Shown here: piece by piece, positions 34,460 to 43,617 of the stretch
How positions within the stretch are numbered: the first letter of the stretch is position 1
How the letters are laid out: every line of letters begins with the position of its first letter
NCBI RefSeq assembly: GCF_008017455.1
Contig: NZ_VRTY01000046.1
Coordinates: 1-46,108, forward strand
From: Pontibacter qinzhouensis
Lineage (GTDB): Bacteria; Bacteroidota; Bacteroidia; Cytophagales; Hymenobacteraceae
Length of the DNA stretch: 46,108 nt
Direction: 5' to 3'
Translations under genes and position numbers: made by a program
The notes under the pieces: generated by a model
The model's input: the letters and a program-made list of their open reading frames with translations, nothing else
The model's database searches: none
What the model was told of the DNA's origin: nothing

Positions 34460-34592
34460 TACTCCTCTAATTTAACCATTACTCTTCAATTATAGTAGTG
34501 GTCCTAATTTCGGGGAGTATTATACTTGGACTTAATATTATAACAATTAGGGCATATATTTAATTAATGGGGGAATATTATAATGAGTAAGT

Positions 34593-35969
34593 TTAAAAGG
34601 CGTTGTTATCGCCGCGAACCATATTATATACTGTATAAAAAATTATTTTCAAGTCTAACAAAAAACTCCAGTTTTCAAGGTAAAAAATATCAAGCTTTAC
34701 ACGGGCACGCATTTGATGCACTTCCGTAGTTTCACCACGGTACCCACGTACCTGCGATAAACCTGTAATTCCAGGTTTAATGAAGTGGCGCAACATAAAT
34801 TTATCAACTATAAGGGCATATTCTTCGGTATGTTTGAGCATGTGCGGCCGCGGGCCCACAACTGACATATTTCCTATCAAGACATTGAAGAACTGCGGCA
34901 ATTCATCAATACTTGTTCTTCGTATAAAAGCACCTATTTTGGTAATTCGTGCGTCGCCACGCCGAGCCTGTAAAGTATTAGAGTCGCTATTTACATACAT
35001 AGAACGAAGTTTCCAGCAGTTAAAAATTCTGTTATCTATTCCTGAGCGTTCCTGTTTAAAGAAAACAGGTCCTTTAGAGTCAAGCTTAATAAGCAAAGCT
35101 ATTACTGGAATAAGCCATGACAATACAAATAGAATTATTAAAAGTGAGAAAACAATATCAAAAGTTCTTTTTAATATTTTATTTATAGCATCATCGAGCG
35201 GAATGGAGCGCAGGATGAGAACAGGCAGCATGTCATAAAAGTCAATTTTCAGTTTTCTGTATTGAAAGTCGCCGGGTTCGGGTAAAAACTTCATGCGGAC
35301 CAGGTTATTGTCCACAAAGTCCAGCAGCCTTACCACCTGCTCTTTGCTTAGCTCATGCGGAGAGCAATAAATTTCGTCTATTCCGTTTTCAACGATAAAC
35401 CTTTCAATATCTGCTACCCTACCTATTATATGGTCCCCATGCTTTTTATCATCAAAGAAGCCTATAAATCTATATCCGTGCTCAGGATGTTGGCTGAAAT
35501 ACCGCCTGAGTTCTAAACCAGTATTTCCATAACCTACAATGATGACTTTCCGAAAATTATATCCTTTCCTGCGCCAGTATTTAAGGGCGTAAATAACAAG
35601 CAGCCGCCAGATGATTACACTTGTTCCTAATAATATATAATGGTTTGATAAATAATCTCGGGAAATGTTTTGGATATTAGTAACATTGAGTGTTGCTTCT
35701 ATTAGTAGAATGTAGAGGAAAATTACTTTTATAGCATTTACTATTACCCTTATTGTTCGGGCAACCCGGTAATTTTTGTAAATTCCTAGTAATGCAGCAC
35801 AAATGAACCATCCAATCGATGAATAAAAAAGGAAATCTTTATACGGTGTCTTAAAACTATCGAGACTGCCAAAATATAACATAAATGTAGAAATAACAGA
35901 ACCTGTTACAGCTACCAAGTCTCCAAAAGCATGAACAAGTTTTATGTATTTTGTATATAATCCGGGCAT
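34593..35969 (-). CDS. polyprenyl glycosylphosphotransferase (WcaJ/exopolysaccharide initiating enzyme)
   Basis: A protein of 458 aa from the ATG at 35969 (a TTG lies six codons further up). Four to five N-terminal membrane helices come first. A Rossmann-like domain with VIIVGYGNTGLELRRYF (about 145-160) follows. The C-terminal bacterial sugar transferase domain starts at KRTFDIVFSLLIILFVLSWLIP and carries KLRSMYVNSDS, RRTSIDELPQFFNVLIGNMSVVGPRP and KPGITGLSQVRGYRGET. It attaches the first sugar phosphate (usually glucose or galactose) to undecaprenyl phosphate, which starts the repeat unit of the right-hand cluster. The IS3 element lies 73 bp after its stop. Confidence 0.93.
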   Translation of the reverse strand: MPGLYTKYIKLVHAFGDLVAVTGSVISTFMLYFGSLDSFKTPYKDFLFYSSIGWFICAALLGIYKNYRVARTIRVIVNAIKVIFLYILLIEATLNVTNIQNISRDYLSNHYILLGTSVIIWRLLVIYALKYWRRKGYNFRKVIIVGYGNTGLELRRYFSQHPEHGYRFIGFFDDKKHGDHIIGRVADIERFIVENGIDEIYCSPHELSKEQVVRLLDFVDNNLVRMKFLPEPGDFQYRKLKIDFYDMLPVLILRSIPLDDAINKILKRTFDIVFSLLIILFVLSWLIPVIALLIKLDSKGPVFFKQERSGIDNRIFNCWKLRSMYVNSDSNTLQARRGDARITKIGAFIRRTSIDELPQFFNVLIGNMSVVGPRPHMLKHTEEYALIVDKFMLRHFIKPGITGLSQVRGYRGETTEVHQMRARVKLDIFYLENWSFLLDLKIIFYTVYNMVRGDNNAF

Positions 35970-36028
35970 AAAAGAAAATTTGCACAAATGTAAGGAGAAT
36001 TGGCAGCCTAAATTTACATTTGAGACTT

Positions 36029-36835
36029 TTAAGATAACTTCTTGAGATTATTATTAATGTTTTCTCTTTCAGAATCATCAAACCAACTCCATTTATTAAA
36101 ATATTTTATCATTGATGATATATGAATTATAAAAAGGTAAAACTGTTTGGCAGAAGCTCTCTCATATAAGTGATAAATAGTTGTTTGTGGATAATAAAGG
36201 GTTTGGTATTTTTGATTAATCCTTCTACATAAATCCAAATCCTCCATATAAAGAAAAAATTGTTCATCAAATCCACCAACTTCCTCAAGGACATCTTTGC
36301 GAATCATAAGAAAACATCCTAATAAAAAAGGAACATTCATTGTTTTATTGTAAGATGTATGCAGAAATTGATGAAACCTACATCGTTTACTGAATAAATT
36401 TTTAATAAAAGGAATTCTCCTTATAATAATATCGAAAGGGGTAGGCAACGAACGGCAGGATAATTGTAATTGACCGTTTGGATAAAGAATTTTAGGTGCA
36501 ACTAAACCAATGTTTGGATCAGACTGAAATAGGGCAAGCATATTATTGATTATATTGCCCTCAAAGTAAACATCGGGATTAAGGATGATATGGTATTTAG
36601 AAGCTTTTAAAGATTTATTTATGCAAAAATTGTGAGCTTTCCCAAACCCAATGTTATTATTATTAAAATGATAGCTTATACAATCATCTACAATAATTTC
36701 TGTTCTTAAGCAATCTGTAGGAGAATTATCGTAGACAAAAATTTGATTTATATGTTCTGAACTGAGTAAGCTTAAAATTGTCTGGTTGATAACCCATGCT
36801 TTTGTCTTATATGCTACTATGGATGCTACTATCAC
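36029..36835 (-). CDS. glycosyltransferase family 2 protein
   Basis: A 268-aa GT-A glycosyltransferase, start codon GTG at 36835. VASIVAYKT at the N-terminus, IFVYDNSPTD, NNNIGFGKAHNFCI, the metal-site LNPDVYF, GCFLMIRKDVLEEVGGFDEQFFLYMEDLDLCRRI and a final helical tail match rhamnosyltransferase-like (WbbL-type) GT2 proteins. It probably extends the lipid-linked unit made by the neighbouring initiating transferase, 59 bp downstream. The sugar cannot be named. The gene is clearly AT-rich compared with the left part of the window. Confidence 0.88.
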   Translation of the reverse strand: MIVASIVAYKTKAWVINQTILSLLSSEHINQIFVYDNSPTDCLRTEIIVDDCISYHFNNNNIGFGKAHNFCINKSLKASKYHIILNPDVYFEGNIINNMLALFQSDPNIGLVAPKILYPNGQLQLSCRSLPTPFDIIIRRIPFIKNLFSKRCRFHQFLHTSYNKTMNVPFLLGCFLMIRKDVLEEVGGFDEQFFLYMEDLDLCRRINQKYQTLYYPQTTIYHLYERASAKQFYLFIIHISSMIKYFNKWSWFDDSERENINNNLKKLS

Positions 36836-36921
36836 TTTATTTTATTTATACATAGTAATTTATAATACAGCAGTAAGTTATTTAATATACATTTAACTGA
36901 CTTACATAAATAATATAAACA

Positions 36922-37060
36922 GCGACAGAACTTATCGGAATTCAAGATTTGATTTGTTCTATTTCAACAGAATTATTAAAAAAGTTCTGTGTCTTATGTT
37001 CTGCATCCAGTGTCCTGTAAAAGATGGCAGTACAATTCGATTTCCGGGAAGTTAAGTCGC
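36922..37060. mobile_element. small inverted-repeat element 1b (MITE-like)
   Basis: Left end GCGACAGAACTTATCGGAATT (36922-36942). The right end is its imperfect complement (37034-37060), with further matching bases outside (TATAAACA against TATAGACG). It is about 139 bp and non-coding. It shares internal words with element 1a but lacks the 158-bp nested insert, so it records the uninterrupted form. Confidence 0.7.
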
Positions 37061-37129
37061 CGTCTATATAAAACATCTTTCTAAATTGGTTTTATATTAT
37101 TTTAAGTGTTTAACTAACTGATGATAAAA

Positions 37130-37254
37130 GTAGTGTTAAAGAAGTGATGCTGATTTAAAAATCTATCTATAATATGTACAGATTCGCTAAAAATCAAGAT
37201 ATTTTTCAGCTTAATTTTAATGAAATATCTTAAGTATTACTTCTTTAGCACTAC
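37130..37254 (-). mobile_element. small inverted-repeat element 2b (MITE-like)
   Basis: Ends GTAGTGTTAAAGAAGTGATGC and GTATTACTTCTTTAGCACTAC are inverted copies. The element matches 2a in the opposite orientation, including a 28-bp identical core (37184-37211). It stops 5 bp before the stop codon of the family 4 glycosyltransferase gene and so forms part of its 3' untranslated region. Confidence 0.75.
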
Positions 37255-37259
37255 CAAAA

Positions 37260-38348
37260 TTACTTATGCTGCAGGTGTAATTTATAAAGTTCTTGATACA
37301 TATGTGCATTTGTTTTAATGTTGAAGTCTTCTTCGCACCATTTTCTGGAATTATTCCCCATTCGTTCCACTTCAAGAGGCGTCTTCTCAAGCCACAAAAT
37401 TTTTTCAACAGCTTTTTCAATTGTTTTGAATTTAAAACCATTAAAACCATCCTTTACAAGATCTATATTTCCTACACATTTGTTTAAAAGTAAACATTTA
37501 GACACACTCATGGCCTCCAGTACTGCTAAAGGTAATCCTTCCCATAAAGCAGTTGAAATATATAAATCTGCAGAACCTACTATTTCAAAAACTTCTTTTT
37601 TAGAAACCATGCCTGTTACTATTATGTTAGGAGACTGAAGCAAATCAAGATTAGCTGTTGTTCCATCGCCAACCCAAATAAATTGAAATTTAGAATTTTC
37701 TGCAAACCTTTCAGCAATGCTGTTAAAAAGTTGTGGATTTTTTTGCCCAGTTACCCTGCCGCACGTAACTATAGTAAATTTGCTCTGATTTTTCGTAAGC
37801 GTGGTGTTTTCGCAATTATCTAAAACTGTTCCATTATTAATATAAGTTGCTTTAATACCTACTTGATTAAATATATCAGCTTCAGAGGATGAGCAGCATA
37901 CTATATTTCCCGAAAATAAACTTGCTGTTTTCTCAAGCCAGATAAATAAGTTTTTTTGAAATGAGGATATATCTTTACGTGCAAAAGAGGCACCATGAGG
38001 TGTATAAACTACATTCCTGTGCTTGGTAAGGGTACTAGCCACTCGGCCTAAAAAGCCTGCTTTAGAAGAATGAAGATGAATAACATCGCCTTTGTGTTTC
38101 CTGAAAATTTTCAGGAGTTCTATCAAAGCTCTTATATCTTGATAAGGATTGATTTCCCTTTGAGAATAGTTCCAATAAATAAATTTGACATCTTCCGGGA
38201 AAGTAGCCTTAACTTCTTCAGCACTAATTTCGTCTGGCTTTTCACCATGTATAACTATATGTTCAAATCCATTTGTAAACCTAGTTAAAAAATTTACAAA
38301 TAATGCTGCACCAGAAGCGAAACACTCAATTACATGTATAACTCTCAT
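37260..38348 (-). CDS. glycosyltransferase family 4 protein
   Basis: A protein of 362 aa from the ATG at 38348. The frame opens 21 nt earlier, but MRVIHVIECFASGAALFVNFL is the usual beginning. GT-B layout: an N-terminal acceptor domain with HLHSSKAGFLGRVAS (about 90-105) and VYTPHG, then a donor domain with TIVTCGRVTGQKNPQLF and the nucleotide-sugar E-x7-E motif in WEGLPLAVLEAMSVSKCLL. It belongs to the right-hand exopolysaccharide cluster. Sugar donor unknown. Confidence 0.88.
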   Translation of the reverse strand: MRVIHVIECFASGAALFVNFLTRFTNGFEHIVIHGEKPDEISAEEVKATFPEDVKFIYWNYSQREINPYQDIRALIELLKIFRKHKGDVIHLHSSKAGFLGRVASTLTKHRNVVYTPHGASFARKDISSFQKNLFIWLEKTASLFSGNIVCCSSSEADIFNQVGIKATYINNGTVLDNCENTTLTKNQSKFTIVTCGRVTGQKNPQLFNSIAERFAENSKFQFIWVGDGTTANLDLLQSPNIIVTGMVSKKEVFEIVGSADLYISTALWEGLPLAVLEAMSVSKCLLLNKCVGNIDLVKDGFNGFKFKTIEKAVEKILWLEKTPLEVERMGNNSRKWCEEDFNIKTNAHMYQELYKLHLQHK

Positions 38349-38369
38349 TATTAACAATTCTAATAACAT

Positions 38370-38696
38370 ATTATAAAAAAAGGTAGTGGACCAACCAAGT
38401 TGATTAAGTACTAAAAATCAAAATAACCAGCTAGTTATCAATTACATATTGATAACTGTTAAAAACAACTGATTTAACCCACTATCATAAAAATAGTTAT
38501 AAAAAAATAATATATAATTCAAGGCTTCCGCATCAAAATATGTAAGTTATTGAAATTTAAATACTTGAAATATTGAAATTTAATAATATTAAATCCACAA
38601 CAAGCTGATAGCCAGATAGGTGTATTATTGGCGCGGTAGCCCTGTTCATAATTTGTTTTTATACTAACTATGAATTAATAATTTGACCAACTTTTC
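38370..38696. other. AT-rich intergenic with inverted repeat
   Basis: No gene seen. A perfect 10-bp inverted repeat (38433-38442 with 38448-38457, 5-nt loop) and a 13-bp direct repeat TATTGAAATTTAA (38548-38560, 38571-38583) are the only structures noticed. Confidence 0.5.
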
Positions 38697-39797
38697 TCAA
38701 CTTAATACCGATTCATAAACTTTAAAAGTTAGTTTAGCTGCTTTTTCCCAAGAATATAAATTACTACGAGACCTCCCTTTATTGCTCAAGTCTATTCTTA
38801 AAGCAGAATTTGCTACAAGCCTCTCTGTTTTATTATACATAGAAGACATATCATAAGGGTCAAAGTATAAGGCTGCATTTCCACCAACTTCAGGCAATGA
38901 ACCTGCGTTTGCTAAGAGTACTGGCGTACCAAAAGAAAACGCTTCTAAAGTAGGTATACCAAATCCTTCATATTGTGAAGGGAATACAAAGAATAAAGCT
39001 TGATTATAGAGTTGGGCCAAAAATAGATCATTGATAGGTAACTGTATAACTAAATCCTGTATACCTAGTTTCTTGAATATACTGATTTCATTCTTGGTGA
39101 AACCACCTCCTCCGGCACTAATTAATTTAAGAGAATTTCTTTTTAAAATAGGAGCAATTGCTGTAACATAAGGTAAAAAGTTCTTATAATGGTCTCTTAG
39201 TCCAACATACAAAATGAAGTCGCCCAATTTGGTTACAAAATCATTTTCAGGGAGCACCATATTAGCACTAAAGGAACTGGCAAGTGGCGTAACAAAAATT
39301 TTGTTTTCAGGAATATTTAAAATTTTAATAATATCCTGTTTTGTATTTTCCGAAACAGCTAGAATAGCTTCAGCAGCCTCAAGTTGATTTTTTTTCTGCC
39401 TTGCAACAAGATCACTTTTAAAATAATGACTAAACTTCTCGTCTATCATATCATGGCAGGTTACTACAAAAGGCTTATTGTTAATACCATTCTTTAAGAA
39501 AGAGTCATTATAAAAAGTTGGATGAAATAAATCGAATTGCTGCTTTTTAAGGCTGCTATTTGTTTTAAAACTATTAATAATACTCATCAATCTCTTTTGC
39601 CCTCGAAAATTAAATGAGTTAAAAAAAGGGGATACTTGTGGTTTCAAACATTTCGCATAAACGTTGTTAGACAGAATCAACGAAATGTCAAAATCTATTT
39701 TTTGTGCCACAGCATAAGACATTAATTCATAGAAGTACCTTGAGATGCCACCAAATCTTTGATTTGCAAAAACCTGATGATCATACAATATTTTCAT
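38697..39797 (-). CDS. glycosyltransferase family 4 protein (mannosyltransferase-like)
   Basis: A protein of 366 aa from the ATG at 39797 (two codons inside the first ATG at 39803). The N-terminal ILYDHQVFANQRFGGISRYFYEL is typical of WbaZ/WbdA-like GT4 enzymes. It is followed by VVTCHDMI, AEAILAVSENTKQDII, DFILYVGLRDHYKNF and the E-x7-E motif in YEGFGIPTLEAFSFGTPV with AGSLPEVGGNAALYFDP. Many relatives transfer mannose, but the donor here is not proven. Part of the right-hand cluster. Confidence 0.88.
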   Translation of the reverse strand: MKILYDHQVFANQRFGGISRYFYELMSYAVAQKIDFDISLILSNNVYAKCLKPQVSPFFNSFNFRGQKRLMSIINSFKTNSSLKKQQFDLFHPTFYNDSFLKNGINNKPFVVTCHDMIDEKFSHYFKSDLVARQKKNQLEAAEAILAVSENTKQDIIKILNIPENKIFVTPLASSFSANMVLPENDFVTKLGDFILYVGLRDHYKNFLPYVTAIAPILKRNSLKLISAGGGGFTKNEISIFKKLGIQDLVIQLPINDLFLAQLYNQALFFVFPSQYEGFGIPTLEAFSFGTPVLLANAGSLPEVGGNAALYFDPYDMSSMYNKTERLVANSALRIDLSNKGRSRSNLYSWEKAAKLTFKVYESVLS

Positions 39798-39890
39798 AAA
39801 CAATTTGGAATGTTTAGACCTTGTTTAAATATTTACTTTTCTATATAACTAAGCATTTAGCCATCAGTATAAAAGCAGATGATATTGAGG

Positions 39891-40059
39891 CTAGTTGCTC
39901 ACGACCCTTACCCAGGTGCCTGTATTTGTCCAGCCAGACCCAGCGCTCTTATGGTAATATATACTCCCTTGGGATTCGTTAAATCGTTTGGATAAAATTT
40001 CATCGCGCACCTTCTGCTACAAGACCCAGATTCCCTATTTTATTAACTAATCCTACTAT
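39891..40059 (-). pseudogene. possible remnant of a protein C-terminus
   Basis: Two overlapping minus-strand frames read like protein: IVGLVNKIGNLGLVAEGAR (from 40059) and, after one frameshift, RDEILSKRFNESQGS followed by IYYHKSAGSGWTNTG and TWVRVVSN, then TAG (39893-39891). The aromatic and glycine-rich ending looks like the tail of a beta-rich secreted or carbohydrate-related protein. I cannot name the family and the support is limited. It lies in the 308-bp gap between the GT4 gene and the Wzy-like gene. Confidence 0.3.
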
Positions 40060-40111
40060 TTAAACAGGCTCCATTACTGCTGTAAAATATTGTTGGCTAG
40101 ATAGATATTGC

Positions 40112-41392
40112 TTAAATGGTTCTCTTTATGAAATGTTTTGCAGCATTATTAGTTACCATTTGGGATGCAAGCAATGTATTAAAAAATGCTAGTAAAAATA
40201 TACACTTATTATTCTCCAGAATATTTTCAGTTATTGAACATATAATTATCATAAACAAAAAGCATGTATAATGATACTGCCTAAGTTTTAGACTTTTTAT
40301 GAGAGGGTAAAAGTAAAATAGACAAAGCACGAACAAACCTATAATACCAAAAGTCATTAAAAAATCTAAATACTGATTATGTGAATTAAATCCTAGAAGC
40401 CTATCTAATCCTTTTTCAACATAAACAACTGCCATTTCATCCTGCGTGTCTCCTGTCCCTACCCCCAAAAACCAATTATCCTTAATTATGGTTAACCCTG
40501 CCAAGAGTGGCCCTATTCTGGTAGAAGAATAATTGTAAGGATTGTTTTCGATAGTTTTGAATGAGACATTAAATCGTTGCTTATACCTTTCAAGTGTATT
40601 ATTGGAACCTTTTAAAACCACTAAGCAGCCTATAGTTGTTGCCATTAAAGCAAAAGCTATGAGAAAACGCTTATTAATTTGAGAATAATATGCAATTGTT
40701 AAAAATAATCCGACGGCGAGGATAGAGATAAATGAAGCAAGTCCTGCACACAACATTATGAAAACGCATAAATATAGCAGTAATATAGCAATAGCTGTTC
40801 TCGTCCCAGTTTTTAAATTGGGTTCTGTCATATAAATATAAATAGTAAGAATAACAGCAGTAACAACATAATACCCAAAATATATATGCGACATGTACAA
40901 AAGAGGAATATCAATAAAAAAATTATTCAATTCAATAAGTGTTAGGCCTGAAACTATGTATCTTTTGTAAAGAGCAAACAAAACTGCTATAATGCTTCCT
41001 ATGCTAATACTCAATATAAATGCCTTGAAAATTTTTCTGTATTCATTTTGCTGAAGTGGTCTTGAGCTAAAAATGACTAGCGGAAAGATGAATAGTGCCA
41101 GTGATTTTTCTATTTTGAAAAATGCGTACTCGAAGTTATCAGTTCCAAATAACCATATTATCAAAATGGCAAACGGCAAAATAAAAACAATGAAGTAACT
41201 ACAGTTAATTAGTTTTAAAAATGAATTTTTAAAATCGAGCTTTACAAGCCAATTTAATAATAACAAAATAAGAATTATAACTGTGAAGTTACGCGGCAGT
41301 ATCAAACAAAACCCAAAAGACATAAGCAAATAAAAGTAAATTTTATCCTGAATATCTTTTGAGTATTTCCCCGCTGCTTTGTTCATAAGCAT
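40112..41392 (-). CDS. O-antigen ligase/polymerase family membrane protein (Wzy/WaaL-like)
   Basis: A 426-aa protein with about 11-12 membrane segments and one large periplasmic loop. The loop bears GVGTGDTQDEM and GFNSHNQYLDFLMTFGIIGL, the Wzy_C motif with its conserved histidine. Such proteins either polymerise repeat units or join glycan to lipid A or protein; sequence alone does not tell them apart. It is one of two such proteins in the right-hand cluster. A second ATG at 41386 is an alternative start. Confidence 0.85.
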   Translation of the reverse strand: MLMNKAAGKYSKDIQDKIYFYLLMSFGFCLILPRNFTVIILILLLLNWLVKLDFKNSFLKLINCSYFIVFILPFAILIIWLFGTDNFEYAFFKIEKSLALFIFPLVIFSSRPLQQNEYRKIFKAFILSISIGSIIAVLFALYKRYIVSGLTLIELNNFFIDIPLLYMSHIYFGYYVVTAVILTIYIYMTEPNLKTGTRTAIAILLLYLCVFIMLCAGLASFISILAVGLFLTIAYYSQINKRFLIAFALMATTIGCLVVLKGSNNTLERYKQRFNVSFKTIENNPYNYSSTRIGPLLAGLTIIKDNWFLGVGTGDTQDEMAVVYVEKGLDRLLGFNSHNQYLDFLMTFGIIGLFVLCLFYFYPLIKSLKLRQYHYTCFLFMIIICSITENILENNKCIFLLAFFNTLLASQMVTNNAAKHFIKRTI

Positions 41393-41587
41393 AAGAACCG
41401 GTATTTATATATGAAATTAAAAATAGTATATTCCTGCGGCACTTGATGCATACTTATGAGTAAACTAATTACATCGGTTGTAAAATTAAGCCTGCTATTA
41501 TAAATTGTCTTCCAAAATATTAGATGTGTTGAATATTAAAAGAAGCAGGTATATATAATCTTCAGTATCTTTAGCAGATAATTCATT

Positions 41588-42688
41588 TTATAGAATATTA
41601 TTAGATAAATATAAATTTTCTAATTCTGCTGCATAATATTCTATTGTAAATTGTTTTTCAAAAGATTTTTTGCACTGATTGCCTAATTTTTGGGCGACAG
41701 TAGGATTTTGCCATAAATACTTGATTTTCTCTGCTAATTGCACGTGATCCAAAGGTATTGTTAGTAAACCATTAAATCCATCCTGAACCAACTCTTTTGG
41801 CCCTTCTATATTAGTAGCAATTACAGGTATGCCTGCTCTAAAGGCTTCTAGTATAACCAGGCCCATACCCTCAAAAATTGAAGGTAAAACAAAAATATGG
41901 CAGCTTGAAAAATATTCTTCGGGATGATAAGTTGCACCTCGAAACTCAACTACATCTTGTAAGGCAAGTTGGTTTGCCAGGGCTTCCAGTTTATTTCTTA
42001 GCATACCCTCACCGACCAAAATTACTTTGATGTTAGGAATAATACCTTTCAGAGTGCTAGCAGCCAATAATAATGTATCCACTGACTTTTGAACAGCTAG
42101 TCGTCCTACAAACAATATATTAAAATTGCCCGGATTGATCTGCAGTTTATTTCTTAGGAGTGAAACGTCGCTAATATCTGCTTCCGCCTTTGCTGGTATA
42201 CAATTGTACAGCAAATGAATTCTATCAGAAGATACTCCCAACCTTTTATGAACATGATCAGCGACGGCTTTGGAAATGGCAATTACTTTAGAATTTCGGG
42301 CGACCGTAGTAAATAAAATTCTGTATATCAGGAAAAAAATATAATCAAGTTTATTCCACTTAAACCAGATATTATGCATGGTGCAAAATAGGCTTAACTT
42401 TAATCCTCTACAAGCCCACAATCCTAAAAAATCAGCATGGCTGAGATGAGTGTTAACCACATCAGGTTTACATAACTTGAGATATGCACGAATCTGTTTA
42501 CTACAATTATTGCCTAAGGGAATAATTTTTAGCTTAATATCGGGATGAAGCTTATCTTTTAAATCGGTGATATCTTTTAAATAAATGATATGAACTTCGT
42601 GCTTCTGTACATGTATATTCGAGAAATTAATAAGTAACCTTTCCGCCCCACCAAAACCTAGTGCGGTAATAATATGTACGATTTTCAT
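41588..42688 (-). CDS. glycosyltransferase family 4 protein
   Basis: A 366-aa GT-B glycosyltransferase. VHIITALGFGGAERLLINFS opens the acceptor domain, with THLSHADFLGLWACRGL after it. The donor domain shows NILFVGRLAVQKSVDTLL, VILVGEGMLRNKLEAL, and the E-x7-E motif FEGMGLVILEAFRAGIPVIATNIEGPKELVQDGFNGLL. It belongs to the right-hand cluster, 6 bp from the end of the decayed methyltransferase gene upstream. Donor unknown. Confidence 0.9.
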   Translation of the reverse strand: MKIVHIITALGFGGAERLLINFSNIHVQKHEVHIIYLKDITDLKDKLHPDIKLKIIPLGNNCSKQIRAYLKLCKPDVVNTHLSHADFLGLWACRGLKLSLFCTMHNIWFKWNKLDYIFFLIYRILFTTVARNSKVIAISKAVADHVHKRLGVSSDRIHLLYNCIPAKAEADISDVSLLRNKLQINPGNFNILFVGRLAVQKSVDTLLLAASTLKGIIPNIKVILVGEGMLRNKLEALANQLALQDVVEFRGATYHPEEYFSSCHIFVLPSIFEGMGLVILEAFRAGIPVIATNIEGPKELVQDGFNGLLTIPLDHVQLAEKIKYLWQNPTVAQKLGNQCKKSFEKQFTIEYYAAELENLYLSNNIL

Positions 42689-42694
42689 TCAATT

Positions 42695-43316
42695 TTACTT
42701 ATAATAATCTATTAACTCCGAGTTCTGCATCTGGTAACCGGTTTTGGCTCCTATAAAATATAATCCGGATGCTGAATCCATCGTTCGTTTTTTGTTCCAG
42801 ACGAGGAGGTCCAGGTAGGGCATCCAGAAAAACAAAATTCGAACTATCGCTTTTATAATGAGTCGCAAATACTTATTAAAACCAAAAATCAACAAAAAGA
42901 AGTATTCAATACTCCAAAGAAGTACAGTACCATGACCTGCAATTATTCCGATTTCATTTTTTTGAAGTTTTTATATACGTACCTGTAGCCGGAACAGGTA
43001 AAATGGATGAAATCTAAAGTTCCTCTAAACAGATGCTGCAGAAGCGATGTTTCGCTATAAACAATCCAATCTTTTTTAAAATCTCGGTAAATTTGGCTTA
43101 TGCATGTAAAAGATTAATAGCATGCTCTAAAACCACTTGTACTATAAATACAATCAAATGTTTTATCTTGATTGGGGATTTTGTGATCATCCAAAATTAT
43201 TGGAGTCTATGTTCAATTGGCATGATAGTTTCAACAATCATACCCTTCTTTCATCTAAAAAGACTAATGTCCCGTACCTTTCAATACTTCCACTCCATAC
43301 CAATACTTTAGCATAA
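42695..43316 (-). pseudogene. decayed SAM-dependent methyltransferase gene
   Basis: Read on the minus strand in changing frames, the region gives KVLVWSGSIERYGT (degenerate motif I), LDDHKIPNQDKTFDCIYSTS followed after a frameshift by VLEHAINLLHA (the usual post-motif region D.h..P....FD.i..tsVLEH), then DWIVYSETSLLQHLFRGTLDF. After another shift NEIGIIAGHGTVLLW runs to LLIFGFNKYLRLIIKAIVR and on to a TAA at 42695. The last stretch ends in MDSASGLYFIGAKTG, as in methyltransferases of polysaccharide loci. At least three frameshifts or stops make it non-functional. Confidence 0.75.
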
Positions 43317-43340
43317 GGACTTTTTAAGAGTATTAGGTGA

Positions 43341-43401
43341 AATTTCTTCTTTCAATATATCTATCCCGAGCTTAGGGATAGATATATTGAAAGAAGAAAT
43401 T
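43341..43401. repeat. perfect 27-bp inverted repeat with 7-nt loop
   Basis: Arms 43341-43367 and 43375-43401 are exact complements (beginning AATTTCTTCTTTC and ending ATATCTATCCC at the loop side). The loop is GAGCTTA. No T-run follows. It lies between the decayed methyltransferase gene and a GT2 gene. Perfect arms imply recent origin or selection. The remaining bases to 43617 hold no gene I can support. Confidence 0.9.
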
Positions 43402-43617
43402 AATAATCGCTGCGTAATGATCTCAAATAAGAGGTTCTCCTTTTTTTAAAACCATCTAATGAATAACTATTACGTACTCCAGTATGTTTTCAATAACATT
43501 AGGTAAAGCATTGTAGAAATCAAGGCAAACAATATTCCTGTTCAGAAATAGCTGCGTCTATGAATATTAAGTTTCAGCACAGCCAATTTAAGTTTTTCTT
43601 AAAGTGCAGAATACTTC

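Larger units (their letters stand above)
33188..34519 (-). mobile_element. IS3-family insertion sequence
   Basis: Bounded by 23-bp inverted ends of the form TACTCCCC, 5 nt, TAGGACCACT (33189-33211 and 34497-34519). TTATA occurs next to both ends (33183-33187 and 34520-34524), with one extra G at the left, so a 5-bp target duplication is likely. It holds orfA and orfB on the minus strand. The end of orfA contains A8G (about 34195-34203 region), a typical slippery run: a -1 shift would join orfA to orfB in frame through KLKQAGPLAVRQA. orfB is interrupted by a stop codon, so this copy is probably inactive. Confidence 0.9.

Noticed and set aside
32243..37254. The paired small elements as one duplicated block.
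   Set aside because: Element 2 is in the opposite orientation at the second site, and the sequence between the two elements is not similar.
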